A stretch of DNA of 10,174 nucleotides from an uncultured bacterium. GTDB lineage: Bacteria; Patescibacteriota; Minisyncoccia; Phycocordibacterales; CAIJYI01. Below are positions 7,052-10,174 of this stretch, one piece after another. The notes below the pieces were generated by a model, which ran no database searches, was not told where the DNA came from, and was given only the letters and a program-made list of their open reading frames with translations. Location of the stretch: contig CALMXW010000038.1 in NCBI GenBank assembly GCA_937871115.1, positions 1-10,174 of the forward strand. Direction: 5' to 3'. The stretch's first letter is position 1, and each line of letters opens with the position of its first letter. The position numbers and the translations under genes were made by a program.

Positions 7052-7085
7052 AATGACATGTGCACAAAGTACGCATGTCATTTTT
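7045..7085 (-). terminator. Intrinsic terminator after the DEAD-box helicase gene
   Basis: An 11-base perfect inverted repeat pairs 7050-7060 (AAAATGACATG) with 7074-7084 (CATGTCATTTT). The 13-base interior can add a few more pairs. On the minus strand the hairpin ends in TTTTGTTTTT, a T-run as expected for rho-independent termination. It starts about 25 bases after the helicase stop codon. T-richness on the other side means it could also work in the opposite direction, but there is no plus-strand gene here. Confidence 0.75.
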
Positions 7086-7109
7086 AGTTTAGTATTTCGG
7101 AGAGAGAAA

Positions 7110-8393
7110 TTACACAAAAGTGAGCGCTTTCCCTTTCTTCCCTGCGCGGCCAGTGCGGCCAATGCGGTGAATATAATCTTCACGAGTTGCTGGGAGGTCG
7201 TAATTGATGACATGTGAGACATCAGCGATGTCGAGCCCTCGGGCAGCCACGTCGGTAGCGACGAGCACCTGCGCTCGGCTCTTTTTGAAAATATCGAGAG
7301 CACGCTGGCGCTGGCTTTGTGTTTTGTTGCCATGGATAGACTCGGATTTAAACCCGCGGCCAGTAAGCTCGCGAGCAAGTTTCTCTACCCCATGTTTTGT
7401 ACGGCCGAAGATGAGCACTTTGTTAAATTCCGGCTGAATGAGGAGATCATGAAGTACATCTGTTTTCGTCTTCCCTTCCGGCACGCGCAAAACATCTTGC
7501 TCCACTTCTTTTGCCGTGTCTCCTGTCTTCACGGAAATGCGTACAGGGTTGGTGAGAAATTCTTGAATCAATTTTTCAATTTCAGATGAAATAGTAGCCG
7601 AAAAGAAGAGTGTCTGTCTCTTTGGCGCACAGTGGGAAAGAATAAATCGGCAGTCCTGAATGAAACCCATGTCGAGCATTCGGTCTGCTTCGTCGAGTAC
7701 CACTGTTGCAAATCCAGAGAGGACGAGCGAGCGGGTGCTGAGTAAATCTTTGAGGCGCCCCGGCGTACCGATAACGATATTTGGGTTTTGTCGCAAGAGG
7801 CTTTTCTGCTTTCCGATTGGCATACCGCCGACACACGACACCGCGCGCAAGCGAAGACCAGGGGTAAGTGCGTTGAATTCGTCTTCTATCTGAGTCGCGA
7901 GCTCGCGCGTCGGCACGAGCACCAGGACTCCTTCGTTTCTGGACTGAAGCGCTTTGTTGATAACAGGAATAAGGAACGCGCCCGTCTTCCCCGTACCGGT
8001 ATTGGCAATGCCCACGAGGTCGTCGCCACGAAAGATATGCGGAATGCTTCGGTCCTGAATGGGAGTCGGGAGCGTAAAGCCTTTGTTTGTAATATTTCGT
8101 TTCAAATCCTCATGAAGCGCAAAGTCAGCGAAAGTATGCTCGGGGACAAATTTTTCTGTCTCTTCTTGGACGATTACTGCTTTGTTGATGAAGTTGGAAA
8201 CATCAAAACTCGAGACGGGATACTTACCCCGTGCACCACGGGGTTTACCCCCGCCGTGTCGCGCACCGCCAAAAGCCCTGCGTGGACCGGCGCTTGGGCG
8301 AGATCCACCCGGCTTTCCACCTCGGCTCGCAAAATGAGAGCGCCCAAACGGCGCTTTTCGTCCCTGTCCTCCACTCTGTTGGTTATAGGTCAT
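7110..8393 (-). CDS. DEAD-box ATP-dependent RNA helicase
   Basis: This cytoplasmic enzyme unwinds RNA using ATP, with likely roles in ribosome assembly and RNA turnover. From the ATG at 8393 it is 427 residues. Residues 1-58 form a low-complexity Gly/Arg-rich tail (for example GGKPGGSRPSAGPRRAFGG). The core follows with the Q motif (about 88-113), motif I ANTGTGKT (130-137), Ia PTRELA (161-166), TPGR (210-213), DEAD (234-237), SAT (265-267), VATDVAARGLDI (378-389) and VI HRIGRTGR (409-416). The protein stops eleven residues after motif VI, so it lacks the usual C-terminal extension, and the RG-rich tail is at the N-terminus instead. I recall this layout from other Parcubacteria. A GTG at 8420 in the same frame would add nine residues, but ATG is preferred. 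The gene has a candidate promoter upstream and a terminator downstream, so it is probably transcribed alone. Confidence 0.95.
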   Translation of the reverse strand: MTYNQQSGGQGRKAPFGRSHFASRGGKPGGSRPSAGPRRAFGGARHGGGKPRGARGKYPVSSFDVSNFINKAVIVQEETEKFVPEHTFADFALHEDLKRNITNKGFTLPTPIQDRSIPHIFRGDDLVGIANTGTGKTGAFLIPVINKALQSRNEGVLVLVPTRELATQIEDEFNALTPGLRLRAVSCVGGMPIGKQKSLLRQNPNIVIGTPGRLKDLLSTRSLVLSGFATVVLDEADRMLDMGFIQDCRFILSHCAPKRQTLFFSATISSEIEKLIQEFLTNPVRISVKTGDTAKEVEQDVLRVPEGKTKTDVLHDLLIQPEFNKVLIFGRTKHGVEKLARELTGRGFKSESIHGNKTQSQRQRALDIFKKSRAQVLVATDVAARGLDIADVSHVINYDLPATREDYIHRIGRTGRAGKKGKALTFV

Positions 8394-8410
8394 AGTTTTG
8401 TTATGCCATG

Positions 8411-8439
8411 ACAATATCACATTACGCCAAATAAAGCAA
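8411..8439 (-). promoter_or_regulatory. Candidate promoter for the DEAD-box helicase gene
   Basis: On the minus strand, TTGCTT (8434-8439) and TATTGT (8411-8416) lie 17 bases apart in the 55-base gap after ligA. The expected leader before the ATG at 8393 is about 11 bases, with no Shine-Dalgarno site. The hexamers match consensus only moderately (3/6 and 4/6), so read-through from ligA is an alternative. Confidence 0.35.
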
Positions 8440-8448
8440 GGGCTCCGG

Positions 8449-10174
<1,726 letters not shown>

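Overview
The window looks like part of a Parcubacteria-type genome (Candidate Phyla Radiation / Patescibacteria). This rests on protein style rather than a marker gene. The MetRS has an HVGF version of the HIGH motif and a GKDNLRQQS signature, the RecO is very short, the DEAD-box helicase carries its RG-rich tail at the N-terminus, and there is a single-pass DUF11-type surface protein. The genes are tightly packed and all lie on the minus strand. GC content is moderate, and the genes read cleanly in the standard code with no internal TGA.

In transcription order (high to low coordinates) the layout is as follows. First is ligA (NAD-dependent DNA ligase), cut off by the right window edge. Next is a DEAD-box RNA helicase followed by a hairpin terminator. 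After that come a small membrane-anchored cupredoxin-fold protein and recO, 7 bases apart. A large cysteine-free single-pass surface protein follows, then an AI-2E family membrane transporter with metG 8 bases behind it. Last is a secreted right-handed beta-helix protein that runs off the left edge. The beta-helix gene is easy to miss because its reading frame has no stop inside the window, but it translates without interruption for 452 codons and begins with a clear signal peptide.

Functionally the window mixes DNA replication and repair (LigA, RecO), RNA metabolism and translation (DEAD-box helicase, MetRS) and the cell envelope (AI-2E transporter, DUF11-type protein, cupredoxin-like protein, beta-helix protein). 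No gap exceeds about 130 bases. I see no tRNA, rRNA, CRISPR array, insertion sequence or phage gene, and no obvious multi-gene novel system.

The points most worth a second look are these. Metal ligands are lost in two proteins and a zinc module is absent from a third: the cupredoxin-like protein keeps one of its expected copper ligands, LigA keeps two of four zinc cysteines, and RecO has no cysteine. Good Shine-Dalgarno sites are missing throughout, and near-consensus -10 boxes sit only 4 to 8 bases upstream of two start codons. A perfect palindrome lies in front of the beta-helix gene. Two large envelope or secreted proteins contain no cysteine.
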